Of a stretch of 64,000 bases of DNA, positions 10,196 through 20,734 are shown piece after piece. Source of the DNA: Alphaproteobacteria bacterium (GTDB lineage Bacteria; Pseudomonadota; Alphaproteobacteria; Rhizobiales; Aestuariivirgaceae). Under the pieces are notes generated by a model. That model was not told where the DNA came from, ran no database searches, and saw only the letters and a program-made list of their open reading frames with translations. The translations under genes were made by a program, and so were the position numbers. Numbering within the stretch: position 1 is the first letter of the stretch; each line of letters opens with the position of its first letter. The DNA lies in contig JAGWTZ010000007.1 in NCBI GenBank assembly GCA_028868695.1, positions 1 through 64,000 on the forward strand. The letters run 5' to 3'.

Positions 10196-11130
10196 TGAAC
10201 CCCGCCTATTCCGTCATTCTGTTCACCACGGCTTCCGGTGCGGGCTATGGCTTGCTGGCGCTCAGCGGGCTTGCCGCCGCCGGCCATGGGCCTGCCTCGA
10301 GCATCGGCTTTGCGTTGGCTTGCGTTGGGGTGGCGCTGGCGTTGATCACCACAGGGCTCTTGTCTTCCACCGCGCATCTGGGGCGGCCCGAGCGGTTCCT
10401 GCGGGCCTTTTCGCAATGGCGCTCCAGCTGGCTTTCGCGCGAGGGCGTGGTGGCGGTGGCCACCTATCCGGTGGCGCTGGCATTCCTGGCCGTGTGGTCT
10501 GGCCTCGTTGAGGCCCCGGCACTGATTGCACCGCTGGGGATTGCCACGGCGGCGCTCTGCGCCGTCACTGTGTACTGCACCTCAATGATCTACCGCCAGC
10601 TCACCACCATTCCGGCCTGGGCGAACCGCTTCACGGTTCCGGGCTATCTGCTGTTCGCGCTTGCCACCGGTGCGGGGCTTTTGAGCTTCATCAGCGTGGT
10701 CTTCGGGCGCTTTCAGGCGGGGGCGGGGAATTTCCAGGCCTTCCTCACGCTCATCCTGATCTTTGCGGTGATTGTGCTCAAATGGCTCTATTGGCGATGG
10801 CTGCGGCGGCGCAAGCCTGAGCACAGCATGGCTGCGGCCACCGGGCTTGGGCCAGGCGTGCGGCAATGGGAAGTGCCGCACACGGCGCGCAATTTCATCA
10901 TGAAGGAGATGGGCTACAGCGTGGCGCGCGCCCATGCGCGGCGGCTGCAGCAAATCGCCATGCTGCTGCTGGATGTTGCTTTCATCGCCACTTTCATCAG
11001 CCCGAAATTCCCGTGGGCCGTGGCGGTGTCAGCGCCAGCCCTGCTGCTTGCGGCGTGGACCGAGCGCTGGCTGTTCTTTGCACAAGCCGAGCATGTGGTG
11101 CAGCTGTTCTACGGGCAGGAAAAGGTTTGA
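10195..11130 (+). CDS. soeC: DmsC-type membrane anchor subunit, SoeC-like
   Basis: 311 aa multi-TM; SVILFTTASGAGYGLLALSG...SSTAHLGRPERFLRAFSQWRSSWLSREG; TGATG coupling. Confidence 0.65.
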   Translation: MNPAYSVILFTTASGAGYGLLALSGLAAAGHGPASSIGFALACVGVALALITTGLLSSTAHLGRPERFLRAFSQWRSSWLSREGVVAVATYPVALAFLAVWSGLVEAPALIAPLGIATAALCAVTVYCTSMIYRQLTTIPAWANRFTVPGYLLFALATGAGLLSFISVVFGRFQAGAGNFQAFLTLILIFAVIVLKWLYWRWLRRRKPEHSMAAATGLGPGVRQWEVPHTARNFIMKEMGYSVARAHARRLQQIAMLLLDVAFIATFISPKFPWAVAVSAPALLLAAWTERWLFFAQAEHVVQLFYGQEKV

Positions 11131-11137
11131 GGCGCGA

Positions 11138-11833
11138 TTACTGCGCGTGAACCCAGGCCATGCGGGCCGCGAAATCCGGCGCATTGAACGCGAGTGAGCC
11201 CATCACAATGGTTTCCGCCCCGGCCTTGCGCAGATTGGGAACCGTGTGTTCGCGGATGCCGCCATCCGCCGCCAGCACGATGCGGTGCGGGTTTTTTGCC
11301 GCGGCAATCATCGCCTTTGCTTCGGTGAGGCGCGTGGTGGCGGCATCATCCAGGCCCTGGCCCTTGACGCCGATGCGCGTGCCCAGCAGGGTGAGCATGC
11401 TGATATCTCCCAGCCAGGCCTTTGCCGCGCTGACCGGCGTGTGAAGCTGCAGGACCACGCCGGATTTGAGCCCCAGGCTGGCGATGAGCTTCAGGGCTTC
11501 GGCGCAATTGGCATTTTCGGCATGAACGCTGATCAGGTCAGCCCCCGCTTCGGCGAATTGCTTCACCTGCTCTTCAAGGATTGCGTCCTTCACCATCAGG
11601 TGAACATGGAAGGGCTTGGCTGAAACCTTGCGGCAGCGAGCCACGAGATCAGGGAAGAACAGGAAGGCCGGGGAGAAATGGCCATCAGCCACATCGACGT
11701 GGAAGATGTCGGTCTGTGCTTCGACACGGCGCATGTCATCCTCAAGGCGGCCGAGATCGGCGGACCACAAGGACATTTCAGCCATCAGGCGGTTGGCGGG
11801 CAGGGTCTCAATCCAATTGGCGGCGGGCTTCAT
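11138..11833 (-). CDS. Ribulose-phosphate 3-epimerase family protein
   Basis: 231 aa; SLWSADL, FHVDVADGHFSP, FHVHLMVKD, VLAADGGIRE. Confidence 0.8.
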   Translation of the reverse strand: MKPAANWIETLPANRLMAEMSLWSADLGRLEDDMRRVEAQTDIFHVDVADGHFSPAFLFFPDLVARCRKVSAKPFHVHLMVKDAILEEQVKQFAEAGADLISVHAENANCAEALKLIASLGLKSGVVLQLHTPVSAAKAWLGDISMLTLLGTRIGVKGQGLDDAATTRLTEAKAMIAAAKNPHRIVLAADGGIREHTVPNLRKAGAETIVMGSLAFNAPDFAARMAWVHAQ

Positions 11834-12690
11834 GTGCGTGTCCTTGGTGTTTCAACGGGCAGGCCGGCGGCCTGCATTTGGGGTGTCAGGAATTGGGCAA
11901 CGGCTGGCGCCTCGGCAGCATCAAGCCCGTGGGTGATGACATGGCCCGCAAAGCCGGCGCGGCGCAGCGTTGTGAAATAGGCGGCGAAATCAATCACGCC
12001 GTGGCCTGCAGCGGCGAAGCTGCCATCGGCCTTCCTGTCCTTGGCGTGGGCCATGATGATGTCTCCGGCCAGCAGGCCTGCGGCCTCATCAATGATCGCC
12101 TGGCGCTGGCGGGCATCGGCCTGTTCGAAAAGGTTTGCGGCATCGAAGACGATCTTGATGCGCGGTGACTTGAATGTGTCCAGCAGCTTGCGCGCCTTGG
12201 CGGCGGAAGAGACGGCATTGCCCAGTTCCGGCTCCACCCCCAGCGTGACGTCATGGGCCTCAGCCAAAGGCAGGAGGAATTCAAATTCCCGCAGCATGTC
12301 AGCCCAAGTATCAGCGCTGGCATTTTCCGGGTGGTGGCGCCATTGGTCGGCCGCGTCGCGGCTGCCGGTGCAAAGGGTGATGAGGCTGGTGCCCATGCGG
12401 TGGGCTTGCGTGGCGATGGCAGTAAAAGCGCGGCGGCCCGCCTCACGTTGGCCCATGTCCGGCGTGAGCATGTTGTAGGTGGCGGAGATGGCGGAGACCG
12501 ATACGCCATGGCTTTGCGCGGCTTGCTGCACAGCATCGCCGGCTTCATCCGGAATGGCCTGCGGCAAGGCGCCGAGGCCGGAGCAGGCCCAGTTATACTG
12601 AACGGCGGAATAACCGGCCGACGCTGCTGCCTGCAACACATCGCCCGGTTGCAGCCCGGCAAAGGTCTTGGCGAAAATGCCGAGGCGCAT
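11830..12690 (-). CDS. Sugar phosphate isomerase/epimerase (xylose isomerase-like TIM barrel)
   Basis: 286 aa; AP-endonuclease 2-like fold signatures (VEPELGN, IVFDAANLF, AHAKDR). Confidence 0.75.
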   Translation of the reverse strand: MRLGIFAKTFAGLQPGDVLQAAASAGYSAVQYNWACSGLGALPQAIPDEAGDAVQQAAQSHGVSVSAISATYNMLTPDMGQREAGRRAFTAIATQAHRMGTSLITLCTGSRDAADQWRHHPENASADTWADMLREFEFLLPLAEAHDVTLGVEPELGNAVSSAAKARKLLDTFKSPRIKIVFDAANLFEQADARQRQAIIDEAAGLLAGDIIMAHAKDRKADGSFAAAGHGVIDFAAYFTTLRRAGFAGHVITHGLDAAEAPAVAQFLTPQMQAAGLPVETPRTRT

Positions 12691-13769
12691 CAGACCGGGC
12701 CTGACACGCTGGCCAGCTTCACCGGCTTGCCGCTGGCCACTGATTGCGCCACGGCCACCATGGCGCGCACTGAGGCCAGGCCGTCTTCGACGGTGGCGCC
12801 CGCCATCGCCTTGCCATGCAAGGCGGCATCGGCCAGACCTTCAAGCTGGCGGCGGTAGAAATGCCCGTCCGCGCCCAGCACACGGGTGGTGGTGGCGTTG
12901 CTCTCGTGGAAGATTTCGACATCCGAGGATTTGTAGTACCAAGGATTGTAGATTTTGCCGGAGACGCTGCCGTTCTGACCATAGATCTGCACACCCTCGC
13001 TCCAATCACCGCGGATGGCGACGGTGAGATCCAAGTGCCCCATGGCGCCGCTGGCGAAGGCCAGGTCAATGAACCAGCAATAGGCGCCGAAGCGCTGGCG
13101 CAGCCGGGCCTCAACCTCGACAATCTCGCCGCCGAAATAGCGCGCCAGATCGACCAGGTGGCTGCCATGGGCGAGCATGAAATAACGCTCGAGATTGGCC
13201 TTGGGGTCAGTTCCCGGCTTCCTGGCATTGGCGCTTTTGACCATCAGCGGCTGGATGGCGTCGGTCATGGTGTAGCGGTGGGTTGAATCGCAATACCAGG
13301 CCTTGAGGGCCAGCATCTCGCCCATCTCGCCATCCACGAAATGCTTGGCGCTTTGCAGGCCGGGGTCAAAGCGCAGCATGTGGCCCACCTGCAAGAGCTT
13401 GCCGCTTTTCTTCACGGCGGCCTGCAGGTCTTCCACTTCTTCAACAGAAATGCCCAGCGGCTTTTCGCACAGCACATGCTTGCCCGCGGCCAGCGCCAAT
13501 TTGGAGGCTTCGACGTGGAAGCCATCCGCTGTGGCGATGATGACGGCATCCAGTGCCGGGTCTGCCAGCATCTGGGCATAGTCCTTGAAGGATTTTTGCG
13601 CGCCATGGGCGATCGCCATGCGCTCGCGTAGATCGTCGGCCACATCGCACACCGCATAAAGGGCGGCATTGCGCGCCTTGGCGGCGCTTTCAAAGTGGGC
13701 CGCCTGGGCGATGGGCCCGCAGCCCAGAATGCCGACATTCAGCAGGCGCGATTCTTTGACGATGGGCAA
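12690..13769 (-). CDS. Gfo/Idh/MocA family oxidoreductase
   Basis: 359 aa; LNVGILGCGPIAQAAH, HVLCEKPLGISVEE. Confidence 0.88.
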   Translation of the reverse strand: MPIVKESRLLNVGILGCGPIAQAAHFESAAKARNAALYAVCDVADDLRERMAIAHGAQKSFKDYAQMLADPALDAVIIATADGFHVEASKLALAAGKHVLCEKPLGISVEEVEDLQAAVKKSGKLLQVGHMLRFDPGLQSAKHFVDGEMGEMLALKAWYCDSTHRYTMTDAIQPLMVKSANARKPGTDPKANLERYFMLAHGSHLVDLARYFGGEIVEVEARLRQRFGAYCWFIDLAFASGAMGHLDLTVAIRGDWSEGVQIYGQNGSVSGKIYNPWYYKSSDVEIFHESNATTTRVLGADGHFYRRQLEGLADAALHGKAMAGATVEDGLASVRAMVAVAQSVASGKPVKLASVSGPV

Positions 13770-13926
13770 GGGCTTCCTCCGGGGCGTGGTTAGCGCTTTC
13801 TACAATGAAACGCCGCCCGCGCAAGGACAACCGCTGGCATGCACAATTTTCAGGAACGTCCTACACGCATTCGTGGCTTGCGCGCGAGGGCCGCAGCCGC
13901 CAATATGCCGCAAACGGATTTTTGCC

Positions 13927-14661
13927 ATGGATTTGAATGTTTCCTGGGGCGCGGCGGCACTGGCCGGCGTGGTCTCTTTCCTCAGCCCCTGCGTCTTGCC
14001 GCTTGTGCCGCCCTATCTGGTGTTCATCAGCGGGGTTTCGCTGGATGACTTGAAGCGCGGCCAGGGCGGAACGGTGGACCGGCAGGTGCTGCTGGCGGCG
14101 CTGGCCTTCGTGCTGGGTTTCACCACGGTGTTTGTGGGCCTGGGCGCCACGGCCTCCTATATCGGTGAAGTGCTGCGTGACCAGCTGCCGCTGTTGGCCA
14201 AGATTGCCGGTGTGTTCATCATCATCATGGGGCTCAATTTCCTGGGGGTGTTCAGGCTGCCTTTCCTGCATCAGGAGAAGCGCTATCACCACGATGAAAG
14301 GCCGGTGGGGCTGATTGGCGCCTATGCCATTGGCCTGGCCTTTGCCTTTGGCTGGACACCCTGCATCGGCCCGGTTCTGGCGGCCATCCTGTCGCTGGCG
14401 GCCAGCACGGAAAGTGTCAGCAAGGGGGCGGCCCTGCTTGCCGTCTATTCACTGGGGCTTGGCATTCCGTTTCTTCTCGCGGCGGCCGGCATCAATGCCT
14501 TCCTGCAATTCTTTGCGCGCTTCAAATCGAATCTTGGCCATGTCGAGAAGGTGATGGGTGGCCTGCTGGTGCTTGCCGGCGTGATGTTCCTCACCGGCTG
14601 GATGCAGGTGATTTCCTATTGGCTGATCGAGAAGTTTCCGGCGCTGTCATCCATCGGTTGA
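13927..14661 (+). CDS. ccdA: Cytochrome c biogenesis protein CcdA
   Basis: 244 aa; GVVSFLSPCVLPLVPPYLVFISG, FGWTPCIGPVLAAIL. Confidence 0.88.
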   Translation: MDLNVSWGAAALAGVVSFLSPCVLPLVPPYLVFISGVSLDDLKRGQGGTVDRQVLLAALAFVLGFTTVFVGLGATASYIGEVLRDQLPLLAKIAGVFIIIMGLNFLGVFRLPFLHQEKRYHHDERPVGLIGAYAIGLAFAFGWTPCIGPVLAAILSLAASTESVSKGAALLAVYSLGLGIPFLLAAAGINAFLQFFARFKSNLGHVEKVMGGLLVLAGVMFLTGWMQVISYWLIEKFPALSSIG

Positions 14662-14713
14662 TAAGTTGGCGCGGCATCTGGCCACGGCTGCACGCTCAGG
14701 CTAATTCTGGGGC

Positions 14714-15406
14714 ATGGCGGGCGAGCTTTTCAGAAAACTCGAAGGCGTGCAGGCAATCGTGTTCGATGCCTATGGCACGCTGTTTGACGTGGCCACTCCG
14801 GTGTTCAAGCAGGAAGCCGCGCTGGGCGGCAAGGCTGCTGAAGTGGCAGCGCTTTGGCGGCAGAAGCAGTTGGAATACACTTGGGTGCGCAGCCTGATCG
14901 GCGTGCATGCCGATTTCTGGGCCGTGACGCGCGATGCCCTGAACTACACGCTTGAAAACTTCGCCATCACCGAACCGGGCCTTGCCGACGAGATGATGAC
15001 CGGCATGTTGAAGCTGGAGGCCTTTGCCGATGTGGCGGCAGCGCTGCCTACCTTGCGCGCCAAGGGCAAGCGGCTGGCCATTCTCTCCAATGGCAGCCCC
15101 TCGATGCTCGATTCCATGCTGCGCGCCGCTGGGCTGGAGAAACTGTTTGAGCAGGTGCTGTCGGTGGAAGAGGTGGGCATCTACAAGCCCAGCCGCCGGG
15201 TTTACCGGCTGGCAATGCAGAAGCTGCAGATCGCCGATGCCCCTTCCATCTGCTTTGTCTCGGCCAATGGCTGGGACGCGCATTCGGCGGCGCAGTTTGG
15301 CTTTCAGGCAGTGCGGATCAAGCGGGCGGCAGTGCCTGATGACAGGCTGCCGGGGAAGCTGGCGGGCGTAGTAGAAAATATCGGGCAGCTTTTAGAGGTC
15401 GTCTAG
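14714..15406 (+). CDS. Haloacid dehalogenase type II (HAD superfamily)
   Basis: 230 aa; VFDAYGTLFDV, LSNGSPSMLDSML, FVSANGWDAHSAAQFGF. Confidence 0.85.
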   Translation: MAGELFRKLEGVQAIVFDAYGTLFDVATPVFKQEAALGGKAAEVAALWRQKQLEYTWVRSLIGVHADFWAVTRDALNYTLENFAITEPGLADEMMTGMLKLEAFADVAAALPTLRAKGKRLAILSNGSPSMLDSMLRAAGLEKLFEQVLSVEEVGIYKPSRRVYRLAMQKLQIADAPSICFVSANGWDAHSAAQFGFQAVRIKRAAVPDDRLPGKLAGVVENIGQLLEVV

Positions 15407-15452
15407 CCGGCTGCAAGCGGGCAGTTGGCCACCACCGGCAAGGAACAGGTTC

Positions 15453-16205
15453 ATGAGCAGTCTTGCACAACGCCGCGCCAAATTCCGGGCCTTGCATCAA
15501 CAGGGTTGTTTCGTCTTGCCCAATCCGTGGGATGGCGGGTCTGCCCAACGCTGCGCCAAGGCTGGCTTTGAGGCGATTGCCTCCACCAGCGCCGGGGCGG
15601 CCTGGGCCATGGGCAAGGATGACGGCGAGATGAGCGTTGATGAGGTGTTGCACCATCTGCAATTCCTCTCGGGCCTCACGGATTTGCCGGTGAATGCGGA
15701 TTTTGAAGCTGGCTTTGCGGATACCGCAGATGGCGTGGCCAGGAATGTGACGCGTTGCATTGCCACGGGCGTTTCCGGGCTTTCCATTGAAGACAGGGAT
15801 GGTGGCAAGTTCTTTGCGCTCGACGAGGCTGTGGCCCGCGTGGCGGCGGCGCGGCGGGCGATTGATGCATCCGGCGAAAACGTCGTTCTCGTGGGGCGCT
15901 GCGAAGCTTATTTGATGGCTGAGATCGACATGGCTGAAATCATCCGGCGCTTGCAGGCTTATGCCGCCGCAGGGGCGGATTGTGTTTATGCGCCGGGCCT
16001 GAAAAGCTTGACACAGTTTGCAGAGATCGTCCGCGCGGTGAACAAGCCAGTCAATGCAAACCTGACGGGCACTGGCCTTTCGGTTGCGCAACTGGCTGGC
16101 GTTGGCGTGCGGCGGGTGAGTGTGGGCGCGGCCTTGGCAAGGGCGACCTATGGCGCCTTTGAAGGTTATCTTGGGCGGCTGCAGACGGCCGGCACGCTGC
16201 CCTGA
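15453..16205 (+). CDS. Isocitrate lyase/PEP mutase family protein
   Basis: 250 aa; FVLPNPWDGGSA, VNADFEAGF, GVSGLSIEDR. Confidence 0.85.
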   Translation: MSSLAQRRAKFRALHQQGCFVLPNPWDGGSAQRCAKAGFEAIASTSAGAAWAMGKDDGEMSVDEVLHHLQFLSGLTDLPVNADFEAGFADTADGVARNVTRCIATGVSGLSIEDRDGGKFFALDEAVARVAAARRAIDASGENVVLVGRCEAYLMAEIDMAEIIRRLQAYAAAGADCVYAPGLKSLTQFAEIVRAVNKPVNANLTGTGLSVAQLAGVGVRRVSVGAALARATYGAFEGYLGRLQTAGTLP

Positions 16206-16209
16206 GGCT

Positions 16210-16656
16210 CTAGACGGCTTTCACCCTCAGGCGCAGGCCGTCCACACCCGTCACTTTCACCTGCGTGCCCTTGGGTGAGTCTTCTCCCTCCACATCCCAG
16301 ATGCGGTCATCGACCTTGATCTTGCCGTGGCCGTTCTCAATGGCCCTTTCGAGATAGAAGCTCTTGCCGACCAGGGCAGCGTGTTGCTGGTTCAAATGCG
16401 GTGCGTCTGACTTGGCGGCCCAGGATTTGGTGACGATGCGCCAGGAGGCAGCCACCGAGAGAATGGCCAGGCCAGCGAAGATGATGACTTCGGTGGTCCA
16501 GTCAAAGTGGAACAGCATCTGGACAATGGCGGTGAGCGCCGCCGCCGCCGCCAGCCAGATCATGAAAAAGCCGGGCTGCAGCATTTCGGCCAGCAGCAGC
16601 AGGCCCGCCACGATCCACCAGAAATAGGGGCCGAGGGTTGGGAAAATCTGATCCAT
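16210..16656 (-). CDS. NfeD-like membrane protein
   Basis: 148 aa; N-terminal TMs, C-terminal OB-like (GRGKIKVDDRIW-type); next to SPFH gene. Confidence 0.75.
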   Translation of the reverse strand: MDQIFPTLGPYFWWIVAGLLLLAEMLQPGFFMIWLAAAAALTAIVQMLFHFDWTTEVIIFAGLAILSVAASWRIVTKSWAAKSDAPHLNQQHAALVGKSFYLERAIENGHGKIKVDDRIWDVEGEDSPKGTQVKVTGVDGLRLRVKAV

Positions 16657-16670
16657 TTGCGTGTCTCCGG

Positions 16671-17642
16671 TCAGGTGCGGGGCACAGTGGGGGTGGGGCG
16701 CTTGGGCGGAGCTTCCGCAGCAGGCTTGCTGCCAAAGGCTTCCTTGGCGATTTCGGCAATGCCGCCAATGGACCCCAGAACCGAGGTGGCGTCCAGCGGC
16801 AGCATCAGGATCTTCTGGTTCGGGGATTGCGCCAGCGCCTCCAGCGCCTTGATGTAGTTGTTGGCGACGAAGTAGTTCACAGCCTGCACATTGCCGGCGG
16901 CGATGGCCTGGCTCACCATTGTGGTGGCCTTGGCTTCGGCCTCGGCGGCGCGCTCGCGCGCTTCAGCGGTGCGGAATGCGGCTTCGCGCTGGCCTTCGGC
17001 CTCAAGCACGATGGCGGCCTTCTCGCCTTCCGCCTTCAGGATGGCGGCCTGGCGCATGCCTTCGGCCTCAAGAATCGCGGCACGCTTGTCACGCTCGGCC
17101 TTCATCTGGCGGCCCATGCTTTCAATCAAGTCACGCGGCGGGCTGATGTCCTTGATCTCGATGCGGGTGGTCTTGACGCCCCAGCCGATGGTGGCCTGAT
17201 CCACCGTGCCCAACAGGCGCTGGTTGATCTCGTCACGCTGCGAGAGCAGGTGATCGAGCTCCATTGAGCCCATCACGGTTCTGATCTGCGTCATCACCAT
17301 GTTGAGCACGGCGTTCTCGAGGTTGTTCACTTCATAGGAGGCCTTGGCGGCATCCATCACCTGGAAGAAGGCGACACCATCGACCTTCACCATGGCGTTG
17401 TCGCGGGTGATCACCTCCTGCGACGGCACGGGCAGCACGCGCTCCATCATGTTCTGCTTGTAGCCGATGCGGTCAACAAACGGAGTGATGAGGGTGAGGC
17501 CGGGATAAAGCGTCTTGGTGTAGCGGCCGAAGCGCTCCACCGTGTAGTTATAGCCCTGTGGCACCATGCGGATGGCGCGCAGCAGGTAAAACACCACAAC
17601 AGCCAATACGATCAGAACGAATACGCCAGCGCCTTGCAACAT
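16671..17642 (-). CDS. SPFH/band 7 (stomatin/QmcA-like) protein
   Basis: 323 aa; [43 protein letters not shown]. Confidence 0.88.
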   Translation of the reverse strand: MLQGAGVFVLIVLAVVVFYLLRAIRMVPQGYNYTVERFGRYTKTLYPGLTLITPFVDRIGYKQNMMERVLPVPSQEVITRDNAMVKVDGVAFFQVMDAAKASYEVNNLENAVLNMVMTQIRTVMGSMELDHLLSQRDEINQRLLGTVDQATIGWGVKTTRIEIKDISPPRDLIESMGRQMKAERDKRAAILEAEGMRQAAILKAEGEKAAIVLEAEGQREAAFRTAEARERAAEAEAKATTMVSQAIAAGNVQAVNYFVANNYIKALEALAQSPNQKILMLPLDATSVLGSIGGIAEIAKEAFGSKPAAEAPPKRPTPTVPRT

Positions 17643-17751
17643 GGACAGCCTCCCTTGTCATGGCGGCGGGCGAAACAGGGCCGCCACAAACAAGATAGGA
17701 GGCCGCGCGTTGCGTTTCAATGACGCTGACCAGAAGTTGCGGCGTTAAGGT

Positions 17752-18774
17752 TTACAGCCAGCCGCCCAATTCATCCCGGGCAAGGCGCGCCAGCATGGCG
17801 ATGGAGCCCGGCGCGTCATTGAGGCAGGGCACCACGGCGAAGTTTTGGCCACCTTTTTCCATGAAGGTCTCCTTCAGGCCGATGGCCAGTTCCTCCAGCG
17901 TTTCCACGCAATCCGAAGCAAAGCCAGGGGAGATCATCAGCAGGTTCTTCACGCCCTGGGCGGGCAGGCCTTCCACCGTGTCCTGTGCGTAAGGTTGCAG
18001 CCATTCAGCCTTGCCGAAGCGGGATTGGAAGACGATCTGGGCGAAGTCCTTGTCCAGACCCAACTCCTCGCGCAGCAGCCTTGCGGTTTTCTGGCAGTGG
18101 CAATGATAGGGGTCGCCCTTGTCGAGATATTCACGCGGCAGGCCGTGGAAGGCGAGGAGGATGCGGTCCGGCTTCCAGGGCAAGGTGGCCATGTGGGCCT
18201 TCAGCGAGTCTGCAATGGCATGGACATAGGCGGCGTGGTCGAAATAGGGCGGCACGGTGCGGATGGCGGGCTGCCAGCGCATGGCCTGCAAGGCTTCATA
18301 GGCCTTGTCCAGGGCCGTGGCCGTGGTGGCGGCGGAATATTGCGGATAGAGCGGGAAGAGAACGATGCGGTCGCAACCCTGTTCCTTCAGCGCGGTGAGG
18401 CGCTCGGCGATCGAGGGCTTGCCGTAGCGCATTGCCCAATCCACCACGAGCGAGGAGCCGCCTGCCAGCGCGGCCTGCAGCTTTTCAGCCTGTGAACGGG
18501 TGAAGGTTTTCAGCGGCGATTCATTTTTCTCGCGGTTCCATATCTGCTCATAGGCGTGGCCGGAACGCTTGGGCCGCGTGTTCAAAATGATGCCATTGAG
18601 GATGAACCACCACAGGACGGGGTTCACCTCGATCACCCGCCGGTCGCTCAGGAATTCCTTGAGATAGCGGCGCATGGAGGCGAAGTCGGTGGCTTCCGGG
18701 GTGCCGAGGTTGATGATCAGCAAGCCAGTCTTGCGGGGGGCGATGGGCGGGTGGCCAGGGGGCAATTCTCTCAT
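17752..18774 (-). CDS. hemH: Ferrochelatase
   Basis: 340 aa; GLLIINLGTPEATDFASMRRYLKEFLSDRRVIE, FHGLPREYLDKGDPYHCHCQKTARLL. Confidence 0.93.
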   Translation of the reverse strand: MRELPPGHPPIAPRKTGLLIINLGTPEATDFASMRRYLKEFLSDRRVIEVNPVLWWFILNGIILNTRPKRSGHAYEQIWNREKNESPLKTFTRSQAEKLQAALAGGSSLVVDWAMRYGKPSIAERLTALKEQGCDRIVLFPLYPQYSAATTATALDKAYEALQAMRWQPAIRTVPPYFDHAAYVHAIADSLKAHMATLPWKPDRILLAFHGLPREYLDKGDPYHCHCQKTARLLREELGLDKDFAQIVFQSRFGKAEWLQPYAQDTVEGLPAQGVKNLLMISPGFASDCVETLEELAIGLKETFMEKGGQNFAVVPCLNDAPGSIAMLARLARDELGGWL

Positions 18775-18826
18775 GGCGGGCGTTTTGCGCGATTTGGGCG
18801 CGCAGGTCTAGACGCAATCGGGGCAA

Positions 18827-20677
18827 ATGGCGCAACTTGCGGGCCAGCGGGGCAATGATTCGAAAAAGCCCTGCATGGGGCATTTTGTGATGCGGGTGCG
18901 GCTGGGCTCTCTGAGCTTGAAGGAAGCTTATGCGCTGTTGTTCGCCAATCAGGACAATGGCCTCGTTTCCTATCAGTTCGAGGAAACCCGCACGGCCCTT
19001 CCGGTGCTGGCGGCTTTCCATGTCTTTGCCGGGGCCGCGGTGCTCAAGCTTTGCCATGGCGCGGTTCCGGCCATTCAGCTTTTTGCATGGGGGGCGGCTG
19101 GCCTTGCGCTACTGGCCCTCATCATGGCCGGGTTCCGCTTCCTTGGCCGGGAGCACACTGCCAAGGAGCCTGAGAGGCGGCGGCTGGCCATCATTGCGCC
19201 GCTGGTGGGCGTTGCGCTCGGCCTGTACTGGGGTTGGGCGGACCTTGGTTTTTCAGGTTATCTTGTTGGCAGGAATGCAGGTTACCTTGAAGCCCTGATG
19301 CTGAGTATGGCGCTGGTGGGCCTGCTTTGCCTGGTGCGCCTGCCCATCACCGCGCTGGTGTTTGCTGTCATCCATGTTGTGCTTGAGACGGCGAATGACT
19401 TCCTGCATCTTGAAAATGGCGCCTTGGCCGCGTTGTTGATCGGGTTTGCCACACTGTTCGGCTCAATCCTGGTGATCGCGCTGCTCAACATCAGCTTCCG
19501 CAATCGCTATCACGTTGAGCAGCGGCGCAAGCGTGATGGCGAAGTCATCAACCTGCTGCTCAATGACCTTGGCGCCGAAATCCGCGATTGGCTGTGGGAG
19601 ACCACGGCAGATGGCAAGCTGGCGTTTTTCTCGCCGAAGCTGGCCGAAGTCCTGGGCGTGCCTGCCGAAGAGTTGCCGGGCATGGCTTTCATTTCCGGTT
19701 TCTTCGGGCGGCATGCCCCCGCGCTGGCCAGCCGCCTGCAGGCCGGCGAAGCGCTGGAAGATGAAATTGTGGTCACAACCATCAATGGCGTGGAGAAGCA
19801 CTGGCTGGTGCTGGCCAAGCCGCTGCAGGATGAAAATGGCGTTTTCGCCGGGCACCGTGGTGTGGCGCGCGATGTGACCACGCAACGCATGCAGGACCGG
19901 CAGATCGCAAAATCCCGCGATGAGGCGCAGCGCGCCAATGAGGCGAAATCGCAGTTCCTGGCGGTGATCAGCCATGAGCTGCGCACGCCGATCAATGCCA
20001 TTGTGGGCTTCAGCGAAGTGCTGAGTGCGGGGCAGGGCGAGAACCTGCCGCTGGCGGCGCGGCGCGAATATCTCGGCACCATCTTGGAAAGCGCCAAGCA
20101 TCTGCAGGGCCTGATCAACGACATCCTCGAAGCCACGCGCATTGAGCGCGGCAACATCACGCTGGACGAGCAGCCGACGGATGCCGCCGAATTGGTGGAG
20201 ATCGCCGTCAAGATCGTGCGGGACCAGGCGACCAATGGCAAGATTTCCATTGTGGCGCGGGTGATCGACGATGTGGTGGTGACGTGCGACCTCACGCGAC
20301 TGAAGCAGGTGATCCTCAACGTGCTCACCAATGCCATCAAGTTCTCGCCCGAAGGTGGGGTGGTGCAGGTGGACATGAACCGCAGCCCGGCGGGAGACCT
20401 GCTGATCACCGTGCGCGATGCCGGCATTGGCATTTCAGCCGAGGACGCCGAGCGGGTGTTTGAGCCCTTCGTGCAGGCCGAAAATGGCTCCAACCGCCGG
20501 TTCGGCGGCATGGGGCTGGGCCTGGCCATCGCCCGGCGCATTGCAAGGCTGCATGGCGGGGAATTGACCCTGGCTGGCGCCATGGGCGTGGGCACCGAGG
20601 CAAAGCTGGTGTTGCCTTCGGTGCGGGTGCGCTGGCCCGCCGCGAAAAAGCCGAAGCAGGAAACGGTTGCCGCCTGA
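18827..20677 (+). CDS. Membrane sensor histidine kinase (PAS + HisKA + HATPase_c)
   Basis: H-box FLAVISHELRTPINAIVGFSEVL, G-box GGMGLGLAIARRIARLHGGELTL; start codon uncertain. Confidence 0.85.
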   Translation: MAQLAGQRGNDSKKPCMGHFVMRVRLGSLSLKEAYALLFANQDNGLVSYQFEETRTALPVLAAFHVFAGAAVLKLCHGAVPAIQLFAWGAAGLALLALIMAGFRFLGREHTAKEPERRRLAIIAPLVGVALGLYWGWADLGFSGYLVGRNAGYLEALMLSMALVGLLCLVRLPITALVFAVIHVVLETANDFLHLENGALAALLIGFATLFGSILVIALLNISFRNRYHVEQRRKRDGEVINLLLNDLGAEIRDWLWETTADGKLAFFSPKLAEVLGVPAEELPGMAFISGFFGRHAPALASRLQAGEALEDEIVVTTINGVEKHWLVLAKPLQDENGVFAGHRGVARDVTTQRMQDRQIAKSRDEAQRANEAKSQFLAVISHELRTPINAIVGFSEVLSAGQGENLPLAARREYLGTILESAKHLQGLINDILEATRIERGNITLDEQPTDAAELVEIAVKIVRDQATNGKISIVARVIDDVVVTCDLTRLKQVILNVLTNAIKFSPEGGVVQVDMNRSPAGDLLITVRDAGIGISAEDAERVFEPFVQAENGSNRRFGGMGLGLAIARRIARLHGGELTLAGAMGVGTEAKLVLPSVRVRWPAAKKPKQETVAA

Positions 20678-20734
20678 GGTGATTTGGGCGACAAAGGCGG
20701 GCGTTTTCCACAATTTGCCGGAGCCCAATGATCC

